This document shows positions 34,799-43,262 of a DNA stretch of 64,000 nt, piece after piece. Within the stretch, counting starts at the first letter, position 1; every line of letters begins with the position of its first letter. A program made the translations under genes and the position numbers. The DNA comes from JBBDWJ01 sp963824095 (GTDB lineage: Bacteria > Acidobacteriota > Terriglobia > Bryobacterales > UBA6623). The notes under the pieces were generated by a model. The model saw only the letters and a list, made by a program, of their open reading frames with translations, was not told the origin of the DNA and made no database searches. The DNA lies in NCBI GenBank assembly GCA_963824095.1, contig CAWGNS010000009.1, forward strand, positions 992,001 through 1,056,000, read 5' to 3'.

Positions 34799-35092
34799 CT
34801 AAAGCTTTGCCAGAAATAGGGTTGCCGGCTCGACGCGCTCGTCGAGGTCGAAGCGGCGGATGGCTTTGATCTCGGCGAGGCTGTCTTCGACCTTGGTCTG
34901 GATGGCTTCGAGGCGCTCATTGGTGAGCCCGGTTCCGTGGATTCGGGAGGCGCCGCGGAGAACCTCGATGGAGTACTTGTGAGGTTCGGATTGGCTGCAG
35001 GCCAGCGTGCTCTGCGCGGCGGCCAGGGCGATGGCCTGGAGCAGGCGGCGGCGGGAGGGATCGGTGGAAGCCGGGTTGTGAGTGGTTAACAT
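34799..35092 (-). CDS. small Tat-signal hypothetical protein
   Basis: A 97-residue protein. 'DPSRRRLLQAIALAAAQSTL' is a twin-arginine-like signal, followed by a Cys that could be lipidated. The remaining 60 residues are charged and helical ('NERLEAIQTKVEDSLAEIKA'). It ends 26 bp before the amidase start, so the two are very likely cotranscribed. I know no function; it may be an accessory subunit or chaperone of the amidase. Confidence 0.6.
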   Translation of the reverse strand: MLTTHNPASTDPSRRRLLQAIALAAAQSTLACSQSEPHKYSIEVLRGASRIHGTGLTNERLEAIQTKVEDSLAEIKAIRRFDLDERVEPATLFLAKL

Positions 35093-35140
35093 TCGAGTTC
35101 CTCTCGGGGGTTAGGCGATCTCGTTGGGGTGCATTTCCTC

Positions 35141-35345
35141 GTAGAGACAGGCGCTCTCGCCTGTCCTTCTTGTGCTTCGGCTTGCAACTCGCAGGCTTGC
35201 GCCTCAGGGCTTGCACGTTGAGCAGTCCGTTGGCTGGTCCCTTGACGGCTCCGCCTCGCCGATCCGCTCTCCCGGCCTGTTTGGTTTGCCCTGGCTTTGG
35301 GCTCGCCGCTTTGCGGCGAGGACAGGCGGGAGCGCCTGTCTCTAC
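35141..35345. repeat. inverted-pair repeat, family B copy 2
   Basis: Arms at 35141-35165 and 35321-35345 match the arms at 15463-15487 and 15717-15741 with at most one change. The 155-base interior differs from that of copy 1, so only the arms are conserved. Confidence 0.85.
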
Positions 35346-35369
35346 TTGCGCTTACGCGCTTGTGCTGGT

Positions 35370-36290
35370 TTACGCCTTCGCCGCGGGCAGCCAGCGGGAT
35401 ACGTTCTTGCTCAGGATGGCTTCGGTCTGGCTGGGCGACAGGTTCGCTTCGCGCAGCTTCAGGAAGGCGGACTCGAAGTAGAACATCGGCGAGTAGCTCC
35501 CGAAGACGACGTGCTCGATGCCGATGGCGTCGGCCAGCACCTTGACTCCCATCATCTGCTCGAGCATGGCGATGTCGAACGACAGGTTTTCGAACTTTTT
35601 GAGGCGGTCCCAAGGCAGATGGGCGGCCGAGCGGAAGCTCACGAAGCCGTTGAGCACCATTACGCGGGCCTTGGGCACTTTTTCGAGCAGGGAAGCCAGC
35701 GGCCGCAGGTCAACCATCGATTCCATCAGCAGCGGAATCTGGGTGCGCTCGTCCTCCAGCCAGGCGACGATTTGCAGCACCAGGTTGCGCTCGGCGGTCA
35801 TCTGCAGCAGCCGGGCGAACTCGGGGTGTTCCAGCGGGTAGGAGTGATAGTTGGGGTGCACACGGATGCCGGGCATGTGGAACTCTTCGTCGCAGCGGCG
35901 CAGATCCTCTTCCCAGTCGGGAAGCATCGGGTTGACGGCGCCGAAGGGGGTCAGGATGCCCTGGCCCCAGCGGTGGCAATCGGCGGCGAGACGTAGGTTC
36001 ACCGCGCCGATGTCCTTGTGGAGAATCGCGTCGAAGCTGCCGGTCCAGGCCTGGCTGACGCCTTGCTTGCGCAGGTCGGCGACCAACTCGTCGGGCTGAT
36101 CGATGCCGAGGCGGCGGGCGGGCCAGCGCGAGAGGTAGACGTGGGTGTCGACGATGCGCTGTCCGCCGGCGGCCGGCGCGGCTTGCGCCAGTGCGGCCGG
36201 CGAGGGGGCCAGGGCGGGGGCCGCCAGGGCAGGGACGCCCGCGGTCAGCAGCGAGCCTTTCAGGAAGTTGCGGCGATTGAATTGCGCCAT
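35370..36290 (-). CDS. Tat-exported amidohydrolase_2-family protein
   Basis: A 306-residue protein. The ATG at 36290 is preceded by GAGGTAAAG and starts 'MAQFNRRNFLKGSLLTAGVP', a twin-arginine signal. The catalytic barrel shows 'RIVDTHVYLSRWP' (D-T-H instead of D-x-H-x-H, so the second metal His is lost), 'MPGIRVHPNYHSYP', 'VLQIVAWLEDERTQIP' and 'IGIEHVVFGSYSPMFY' in the place of the usual G-S-D. It is a divergent amidohydrolase in which several metal ligands look altered, so activity is doubtful. It is in line with a second family member upstream. Confidence 0.72.
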   Translation of the reverse strand: MAQFNRRNFLKGSLLTAGVPALAAPALAPSPAALAQAAPAAGGQRIVDTHVYLSRWPARRLGIDQPDELVADLRKQGVSQAWTGSFDAILHKDIGAVNLRLAADCHRWGQGILTPFGAVNPMLPDWEEDLRRCDEEFHMPGIRVHPNYHSYPLEHPEFARLLQMTAERNLVLQIVAWLEDERTQIPLLMESMVDLRPLASLLEKVPKARVMVLNGFVSFRSAAHLPWDRLKKFENLSFDIAMLEQMMGVKVLADAIGIEHVVFGSYSPMFYFESAFLKLREANLSPSQTEAILSKNVSRWLPAAKA

Positions 36291-36395
36291 GGCTTTACCT
36301 CTTCGCGATTCGATGAGACGGTTCGGGGATTCGTTTCGCTGCCGGCGGTGGACCTGCGCCAAGTATTCGTTCGTCGCCGCGCATCGGGAGCCGGG

Positions 36396-37238
36396 TCATA
36401 CAGTCACTTTCATCCCCTTGGCTTTGAGAATGGGGGTCAGGATGCGTTCCAGGTTGCCGCTGAAGATGAGCTGCTTTTCGGCGTCGGTGACGGCGGCTCC
36501 GTGGACCTTGGCCAACTGCGACGAAAAGCTGCGGCCGGCGACATCGCTTCCGTAGAGGATGCGCTCGGCGCCCAACTCGCGGACGGCCATCTCGACCATG
36601 CCACGGGTCGGGAAGTTGCCGCCGATGCCGATGGGGACATTCTTGGAGGCGCGCACGGTGCGGATGCCGAACTCCCAGTCTCCGCCGGAGTGGCCGCAGA
36701 TCACGGTCACCTCGGGGCGGCGCGCGGCCAGCTCGACTACATTGCGCGGCGTGTTTTCCTCGGGCGTGAACAGGCCGCCTGGCAGCACGGGAGGATAGTC
36801 GGTCACGTAGCCGGCGTTGGGAACCGGCAGCGGGGCGCCGGTCTTGTACCAGGCATGGATATAAATGCCGGCGTTGAGCTGCGCGGCACGCTCAAAGATG
36901 GGGTCGTAAACGGGCAGGCTGCAAATGCCGTCGCCGCCGGCCAGCTTGATGCCCACCAGCGGGCCGTCGGCGACCAGGCGATTCACCTTGTCGATGTTTT
37001 CCTGGACGGTGTACTTCCACAGCGTCATCCAGAGGAAGGCCGAGAGCTTGTCGGGGTAGCGCTTCAACGCGTCGAGGGTGTCTTTTTCCGAGACCGTCTC
37101 ACCAACGCGCAGGAACATGTTGAGCCGCTCGATGCCCATGCGGCTGGCGATTTCGAGCAGGTTGTCGATCTTTTCGGGGAAGGTCCGGCCGGGTACGCGG
37201 TCTCCTTCGGGGTGGCAGTGCAAGTCCCAGATTCTCAT
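36396..37238 (-). CDS. amidohydrolase_2-family TIM-barrel hydrolase
   Basis: A 280-residue protein without signal peptide. Landmarks are 'MRIWDLHCHPEG' (D-x-H-x-H metal site), 'LVGIKLAGGDGIC', 'GIYIHAWYKTG' (His after strand 5), 'VTVICGHSGGDWEFG' (His after strand 6) and 'RILYGSDVAGRSF' (catalytic Asp). The metal set is complete, in contrast to the neighbouring Tat-exported paralogue. The substrate is unknown; genes of this type in acidobacteria often lie near sugar-acid enzymes. It follows a terminator, so it has its own promoter. Confidence 0.78.
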   Translation of the reverse strand: MRIWDLHCHPEGDRVPGRTFPEKIDNLLEIASRMGIERLNMFLRVGETVSEKDTLDALKRYPDKLSAFLWMTLWKYTVQENIDKVNRLVADGPLVGIKLAGGDGICSLPVYDPIFERAAQLNAGIYIHAWYKTGAPLPVPNAGYVTDYPPVLPGGLFTPEENTPRNVVELAARRPEVTVICGHSGGDWEFGIRTVRASKNVPIGIGGNFPTRGMVEMAVRELGAERILYGSDVAGRSFSSQLAKVHGAAVTDAEKQLIFSGNLERILTPILKAKGMKVTV

Positions 37239-37295
37239 GGTGTTTTTTCAGCGTGGGGCGGGGCGGCCCGCGGGTTGGTTCAGACTATCAAAAAA

Positions 37296-37346
37296 CTCTC
37301 GCCGGCGGCGCCGTCACAGCCACGCTTAGAACGCCGCCGGCGAGAG
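37296..37346 (-). terminator. strong intrinsic terminator after the second Oar-like gene
   Basis: A perfect 15-bp stem: CTCTCGCCGGCGGCG at 37296-37310 pairs with 37332-37346 around a 21-base loop. On the minus strand the stem is followed at once by TTTTT (37291-37295). It lies 12 bases past the receptor stop codon and separates the dehydratase-receptor unit from the amidohydrolases downstream. Confidence 0.85.
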
Positions 37347-37358
37347 AGGGACAAAGGG

Positions 37359-40300
37359 CTAGAAAACGTACTTCAAAGCGAACTGAATTTCCCGCATCGT
37401 CGATGGCCGTGGAACTGATGGTTCCAAAGCCGGGGCTGACCAGCTGGTCGTGGAGTCGCGAAATTCGGCCGGTTGGGGAAATTGAATCCCTCGAAGCGGA
37501 ACTCCAGGTATTGAGATTCCGTAGTCCGGAAATTCTTCGCGACCGAGAAGTCCCAGCCGATCACGACCGGGCCCAACCAAGTTGTTTCGGCCGGAGTTGC
37601 CGTAGGTATAGAGCGCAGGCAACTGGAACGCCTTGGTGTTGAACCAGAGCTGCGGGTCGGGATTGTCGAGCTTCCACTCCTGGCCGTTGTAGTCGGGCCG
37701 CTGATAGTTGCCCTGGCCGTCGTTGGCGCGATCCTGTCCGCTGGTTAGAGTGAACGGGAAGCCCGACTGCAGGGTGATGATGCTGCCCAACTGCCAGCCG
37801 CCCAGGATGGCATTGGCGACGCCACCCGTATCGAGGAACTGGCGGCCTTTGCCGAAGGGAACCTCCCACAGGAACGAGGTCACGAAGCGATGCCGTACGT
37901 CGAACTGCGAGACGCCGCGGTCGACGGCGATGTGATAGTTGTCCTGCGGAAACAGCGGATCGCTGCCGCTGGTGCGGATGCCGCTGCCGGTATCGATCGC
38001 CTTCGACCAGGTGTAGCCGGTGACGAAGGTGAGGCCCTTCGAGAAACGGCGCGTGATTTTCAACGCCAGCGAGTTGTAGTTGGTGTTGACGGTGTTCCCC
38101 ACCTCCTGTATGGTCCCCAATTCGGGCCAGATGCGGCGGTCGGCGACGGCGCCGGGGCCGGGCAGGGGAATGTTTAAAGCCAGCATGCGCTCGATTTTGT
38201 GCCCGGCGTTTCCGATGTAGCCAACCTCGAGCACAGTATCTTCGGTGAGCTGGCGCTGGATGTTGAACAGGTACTGGATGACGTAGGGCGTGCGGCGGTT
38301 ATAGAGGTTGGCGAGCACATAGGGAGTGCTGAACAGGCCGGCGCCCAGGTCCTGGAACGGGTTCGTGAGGGTTAGGTCGGGGAAGTCATTGTTGGCTTCT
38401 CCGCTGCGGCGGCCTGCCACGTTTCGACCCATGTCGAAGACGGTATTGCCGGAATCCTGCACATAGAAGATGCCCAACCCGGTTCGGAAAGTCCACTTGG
38501 ATCGCTGGGGCTGTAGGCCATGCCGAAGCGTGGCGCCAGATCGTTATTGTCCACTTCAATGAGGCGGCGACCCATCGGGTCATTGCTGCGAATCGTCTGG
38601 ATCGCGGAGTTGTAGATGAAGGGGACCCCGTCGTAAAAGTCGCCCGAGCCAGGACGGACCAACGTCGGGTGCTTGCTGCCATCGAAGGCAGAGGGCACCA
38701 GAGCGTTCACCATGCTGTCCCGTGCATCGTAATAGGGCGGCGTGTTCTCATAGCGCAAACCTAGGTTGATGGTGAGCTTCGGGCGCACCTTCCAGGTGTG
38801 GTCGATGAAGACGAGAGAAGCCCGTACGGCGCAGGTTGGTGTCGGCCAGGATAATCGCGCCGTCGGAGGTGCGCACGTCGCCGAGCATGTAGTCCGCAAA
38901 GGCGTGCCCGGTGCCGGCGGTCGAGCCCGGGTTCTGGGTCGCGAAGCCGGAGAAGTTGAAGGCGCCTCGCGGGAACGAGTTTCCCAGCTCGTCGTACAGG
39001 TCGCGGCGGACTTCGCCCCCAAATCGGAAGGTGTGTTTGCCGCGGGTGATCGACATGTTGTCCACAAACTGGAAGTAGTTGTTGCGGTCGATGAACGGCA
39101 GGAAGCCGTGATCCCCAAAGCCGTCGAAGCCGCTGATACTCGATCTGCGGAATTCCGTAGATCTCCGGGAAGGGTTCGGCGATGCCGGGGATGCCCTCCG
39201 AGCTCGCCAACCACGTCGCGGACATTGGCATTGTAGTTGAGGTTTTCGTTGATCCAGCGGGAGTAACCGAACCGGAACTCGTTGACGCTCGATGGACTCA
39301 GGACGCGAATGTTCGAAGCCAGCACCTGTTTGGGGTAGGTTTCGAGCTTCGTGCCTTGCATCGGGAAAGATCTGCGGAGACTGCCCTATTTCATTGGCGT
39401 AGCTATAGCGCCCTGTCCAGGTCGAATGAACTGCTCTCGATCCAGTCGGCACGCACGGTGAACTGGTTGTTGGTGATGTTGCGACCCTCCGTGCTCTGGT
39501 AGTTGCGGGAGAGCCCGGTTCCAGGCACGTTCGGCACCGGATAGAACTCGAGCAACTGCTGCGTCTTGGAATCCCAGCGGGAAGAGGGAATCATGTTGTT
39601 GGCAAAGGCCGTGGCCGTGATCGTTCCGTCGGCCTGGCGCTGGCGGCTGGCCGGGTCGTAGATGATCGAAGATACACCGGAGAAATCTCCGGCGCGCATG
39701 GTGGTGTTGGGCACCGTGGCCACGGTGCGAAGGCCCTTACGGTCGCGAAGGCCTTCGTAGTTGGTCATGAAGAACAGGCGGTCTTTCACGATCGGCCCGC
39801 CGACGGTGAATCCGAACTGGTTGCGCTTGAAGGGGTCCTTCTCGGGATGGACCGAGGTGAATGAGTAGTTATTGGCGTCGAGCGCGGAGTTGCGGAGAAA
39901 CTCGAACAGCGCGCCGTGAAACTGGTTGGTTCCAGATTTGGTGGAAACGTTGATCTGCGAGGTGGCGCGGCCGAACTCGGCGGGGAAGATTCCCGTCTGG
40001 ACCTTGAACTCCTGCAGGGCGTCGATCGACGGCAGGAACAAGTAAAGGTTGTAGCTAACGTCAGTGTTGTCGATGCCGTCGAGGGTGAAGTAGTTATAGG
40101 TGGCGCGCTGACCGGAAATGGAGATACTTTCGTCCGACCGCGCGCCGCCTTGTCGTCCCCCCGCGGTGCCGTTGGGGGAAAAGCCGAAGCTCACGTTGGG
40201 ACTGAGCGCGACCAGTTGCAGGTAGCTGCGGCCGTTGAGCGGCAGTTCGACGATGCGGCGGTTCTCGATGACAGAACCCACCGTGGCATCCTCGGTGGTC

Positions 40301-40680
40301 ATCAGAGGAGCCCCGCCGGAGACCTCGATGACTTCCGCCACTTGGCCCACCGTCATCTCGAAGTTAATCCGGGCGGTTTGCTGCACTTGCAGTCCAATGC
40401 CGGTGCGGACGACGGACTGAAAGCCGTCGGCTTCGGCGCGGGCCGAGTACATGCCGGGAGACAGCGACGGAACACTATAGACGCCGGCCTCGTTGGTGGT
40501 CGTCGACCGCGCCGCATTGGTGTTGTCATTGGTAACGGTTACGCGCGCTCCCGGTATGATCGCGCCGGAAGGGTCAGTGACCAGTCCAGTAATCTCGCCG
40601 AGGGTCTGGGCGTGTCCGACGACCGCCAGGCCCAACGCCAGAAACCCGAACTGGAGCAGTTGTTTGAATCTCGTACGCAT
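37359..40680 (-). pseudogene. Oar-like TonB-dependent receptor with about nine frameshifts
   Basis: The start ATG at 40680 has a GGAGG ribosome site. The signal peptide ends at 'VVGHAQ', followed by a CarboxypepD_reg domain ('GLVTDPSGAIIPGARVTV') and a plug ('RRIVELPLNGRSYLQLVAL', 'FTLDGIDNTDVSYNLYLF'). The first 420 codons are intact. From about 39415 to 37400 the barrel is split into ten segments in shifting frames, yet every segment reads as receptor ('LSPSSVNEFRFGYSRW', 'RNNYFQFVDNMSITRGKHTF', 'DHTWKVRPKLTINLGLRYEN', 'TRRFSKGLTFVTGYTWSKA') to the end 'REIQFALKYVF'. Eight shifts need removal of one base; the one near 38500 needs removal of two or addition of one. The restored product is about 1100 residues. 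Confidence 0.85.
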
Positions 40681-40709
40681 CAGTTTCCTCCAGCGTTGGG
40701 TGCCTCTTG

Positions 40710-41828
40710 TTAGGACACCCGATATTTGGATATGCCCTCTTCGTTCAGCTCGACCCCTAACCCCGGTGCGGACGGTACGTGCAGGAAGCCGTCGCACATC
40801 GAAATGCGCTGTTTAGTGATGCAATCCCGCAAGGTGGATTGCTCTTCGACCACGAATTCGAGGATGAACGAATTGGGGATGGAATTGAGAAAATGCAGAG
40901 CGGCCGCTACGTTGATGTAGGTGGTGAATCCGTGATTCACCACCGGCACGCCCCGGTCGTGGGCCAGGCTGGCCACCTTCATCGCTTCGGTAAAGCCACC
41001 CACACGGGTGAGATCCACCTGGACGATGTCGATCTTGCCTCGGTCCATCAACTCGATTAAGGAATGGCGGTTGCTTTCTTCTTCTCCCGCGGCGATTCGC
41101 ACGTCGGTCGCCTGGCAGAGCTTGGCATAGCCATCGTAGTCATCCGGCATGAGGGGTTCCTCGAGCCAGAAGATGCGATCTTCGGAAAAGGCGCGGGCCC
41201 GCTGGATGGCGGTCTTGGCATCCCAGACGAGGCCGGCATCAATCATCAAATCGACGTCGTCGCCCAGGCCGCGGCGCGCTTCGCGGACCAGGGCTATATC
41301 GGTCTTTTCGTCCTGGCCCATGGGCTCCCAGCCGAACTTGACGGCGCTGAAGCCGCAGCCGGCCAGGCGGCGGGCGATCTCGCCGGTTGCGGCGGGAGTG
41401 GGGCCGAACAGGGTGCTCGCGTAAGGGCGGATGCGTTCGTGGAACCCGCCCCCCAGCAACTTCCAGATGGGCTGACCCAGGGCTTTGCCCTTGATATCCC
41501 ACAGCGCCATGTCGATGCCGCTGATGGCATGCAGGCCCACCCCGCGGCGGCCGCCATAGATGCTCTGGCGGTACATCTTGTGCCACAGGTATTCGGTTTC
41601 AAAGGGGTCTTCGCCGAGTACGATCTCGCGCAGGCCCGACGCGGTAGTGTGCGAGAAGGGGCCCTCGATGGCGCCCTTGGCGGCCAGCGGCGCCGAGTCG
41701 ACCTCGCCGATTCCGGTGATGCCGGCATCGGTGGAGACTTTGACAACCAGGGCGTCTTGCCCGCTATCGCACAACTGACGCACGTGCGGCATGCGCAGAT
41801 ATATCGCTTCGACATCGGTGATCTTCAT
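40710..41828 (-). CDS. enolase-superfamily sugar-acid dehydratase/racemase (mandelate racemase group)
   Basis: A 372-residue enzyme. Ligands and catalytic residues are visible and evenly placed: Lys164 ('SAVKFGW'), Asp197 ('LMIDAGL'), Glu223 ('FWLEEPL'), Glu249 ('IAAGEEESNR'), and the Asp272/His299 dyad ('VQVDLTRVGG', 'PVVNHGF'). These sit two residues later than in mandelate racemase. The second Lys of the usual K-x-K is missing. Members act on D-galactonate, rhamnonate, tartrate and similar acids by Mg-assisted proton abstraction. The Oar-like receptor starts 29 bp downstream on the same strand, and an AT-rich palindrome lies 126 bp upstream. Confidence 0.87.
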   Translation of the reverse strand: MKITDVEAIYLRMPHVRQLCDSGQDALVVKVSTDAGITGIGEVDSAPLAAKGAIEGPFSHTTASGLREIVLGEDPFETEYLWHKMYRQSIYGGRRGVGLHAISGIDMALWDIKGKALGQPIWKLLGGGFHERIRPYASTLFGPTPAATGEIARRLAGCGFSAVKFGWEPMGQDEKTDIALVREARRGLGDDVDLMIDAGLVWDAKTAIQRARAFSEDRIFWLEEPLMPDDYDGYAKLCQATDVRIAAGEEESNRHSLIELMDRGKIDIVQVDLTRVGGFTEAMKVASLAHDRGVPVVNHGFTTYINVAAALHFLNSIPNSFILEFVVEEQSTLRDCITKQRISMCDGFLHVPSAPGLGVELNEEGISKYRVS

Positions 41829-41953
41829 GTATTTGGAAACTCCCCGCGAAAGGGCATCAAGGCCTGTCCGCAGTCTGTCGGGCGCTCGGTCCGAGGGCGC
41901 TGGCCGTGGGTGCCGGCGTGAATCCGGAGACTACGGGAGCAGTGAACCGATTA

Positions 41954-41974
41954 GATATATATTACTCATATATC
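41954..41974. promoter_or_regulatory. AT-rich palindrome upstream of the dehydratase gene
   Basis: GATATAT-N7-ATATATC, a perfect 7-bp inverted repeat inside GC-rich DNA. Related sites lie at 44676-44702, 44765-44786 and 46800-46820, all near genes around the GntR regulator. Confidence 0.6.
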
Positions 41975-42166
41975 CGCCATTGTCAACCGCCAATCGCGGT
42001 TTGGTTCCGGTTTGATGTCCTGGGCGCCCGGTTGGGGTCCCGGGTGCCCGGGAAGGCGCGCAGCGTGGGGCTCGGGGAAGGCGGCTTGTTTGGGCCGTTG
42101 GCGGCCCCGCGCTGAGGGAGGGGAAGCAGCAGAGGGGGCGCCAGGGTTTCCCCCCGCGATCCAAAC

Positions 42167-42332
42167 CGAGCCGCGCGCGTGAGCAAGCGGTGGCCTCTAC
42201 CCACTCAATCCCTAGGAGCACGGGGCCCCCAGCTCCGGCTCGTAAAGGTGGCCGCGTCCGCCAGATCCGTGGCCGGCCCCCGAGCGGATAGAGACCCTAC
42301 AGGCGACCGCTTGCTCACGCGCGCGGCTCGGG
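42167..42332. repeat. inverted pair of CCGCTTGCTCACGCGCGCGG repeat
   Basis: The left arm, 42167-42195 (CCGAGCCGCGCGCGTGAGCA and on), and the right arm, 42305-42332, are inverted copies. The interior is about 110 bases. A single copy with one change is at 22250-22277. Confidence 0.8.
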
Positions 42333-42386
42333 CCTTTGGCGAGCTAAGAATGTTTGGCGATCCAGGTTGCGGTCAACGCCGCTCGC

Positions 42387-43193
42387 TTACGGTTTGGTGT
42401 GGTAGTTGGTGCGCTCGCCGCGCGGGCGCTCCTTGAATTCCTTGACCAGCCGTAGAAACGCGGCGACGACGGCTTCGAAAACCTTCTTGCCCTTTTCGGC
42501 TTTGGCGAGGGTGGGGTCGCCGTAAACGCCGCTCTTGCTGAAGCGGGTCCACTCGTCCATCAGCAGCACCGGCGAGCCTTCCATCAGGTCCATCCAGATG
42601 AACTCGGACTCGGGCATGTTCATGTCGGGCTTGGCGAGATCCATCTGGACGCGCTTGCCGTCGAGATAGAGGTAGACCGAGGTTTCGAGCTCGCCGCCGT
42701 GGGCCATGCCGCCGCGGCCCGACTCGCGGACTTCCTGGATTTCCTTCCTGGCCAGCGACGGCCAGATGAAGGTGCCGCACAGCGCGTCGGTCTCGATATT
42801 GGTGCGCCGGGAAACCAGGTCGAGGATGGGCATGTTCGAGCCGTGGCCGTCGGCGATCAGAATGCGCTGAAAGCCGTGGTGGGCGATGCTCTTGGTCACG
42901 TCGAGCACGAAATTGAGCAGGTGCTCCATGCGGATGTCGATGGTCCCGAAGAAATCCATGTGATGGGTTTCAAAGCCGTAGGGGATCAGCGGCAGCAGCA
43001 GGATCTCGCCGTTGGCGCGGCGGGCGGCCTCTTCGCAGATCGACCAGATCATGAAGTTGTCGGTGTCGACGGGCAGGTGCGGGCCGTGGTCCTCGACCGA
43101 GCCGATCGGCAGGACCACCACGGGCTGCCGCTTGACGACTTCGCCCAACTCGGGCCAGGTGTAGTGCTGGTAGAGATAAGGTAGTTTTTCCAT
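42387..43193 (-). CDS. creatininase-family amidohydrolase
   Basis: A 268-residue protein of the creatininase/MftE-like fold. Metal residues are present: Glu34 and His36 in 'LPIGSVEDHGPHLPVDTD', Asp45, His117 in 'LIADGHGSNMP' and Glu168 in 'MAHGGELETS'. The family hydrolyses cyclic amides or lactam-like bonds, but many members are of unknown substrate. It lies 69 bp after the MFS transporter gene on the same strand, so the two form an operon. Transporter plus amidohydrolase suggests uptake and opening of a small organic acid or amide. Confidence 0.85.
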   Translation of the reverse strand: MEKLPYLYQHYTWPELGEVVKRQPVVVLPIGSVEDHGPHLPVDTDNFMIWSICEEAARRANGEILLLPLIPYGFETHHMDFFGTIDIRMEHLLNFVLDVTKSIAHHGFQRILIADGHGSNMPILDLVSRRTNIETDALCGTFIWPSLARKEIQEVRESGRGGMAHGGELETSVYLYLDGKRVQMDLAKPDMNMPESEFIWMDLMEGSPVLLMDEWTRFSKSGVYGDPTLAKAEKGKKVFEAVVAAFLRLVKEFKERPRGERTNYHTKP

Positions 43194-43262
43194 AATGCTT
43201 TTGCGAGCCTCCTGATGGAGAACAGAACGCCGGTCGCAGAACGAGTCGATCGTCGAACGACG

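Larger units (their letters stand above)
41829..42386. other. intergenic region with operator and repeat
   Basis: About 560 bases upstream of the dehydratase and downstream of the creatininase-like gene. It holds the AT-rich palindrome 41954-41974 and the inverted pair 42167-42332. A C-rich stretch at 42130-42165 holds nothing I can name. Confidence 0.6.
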
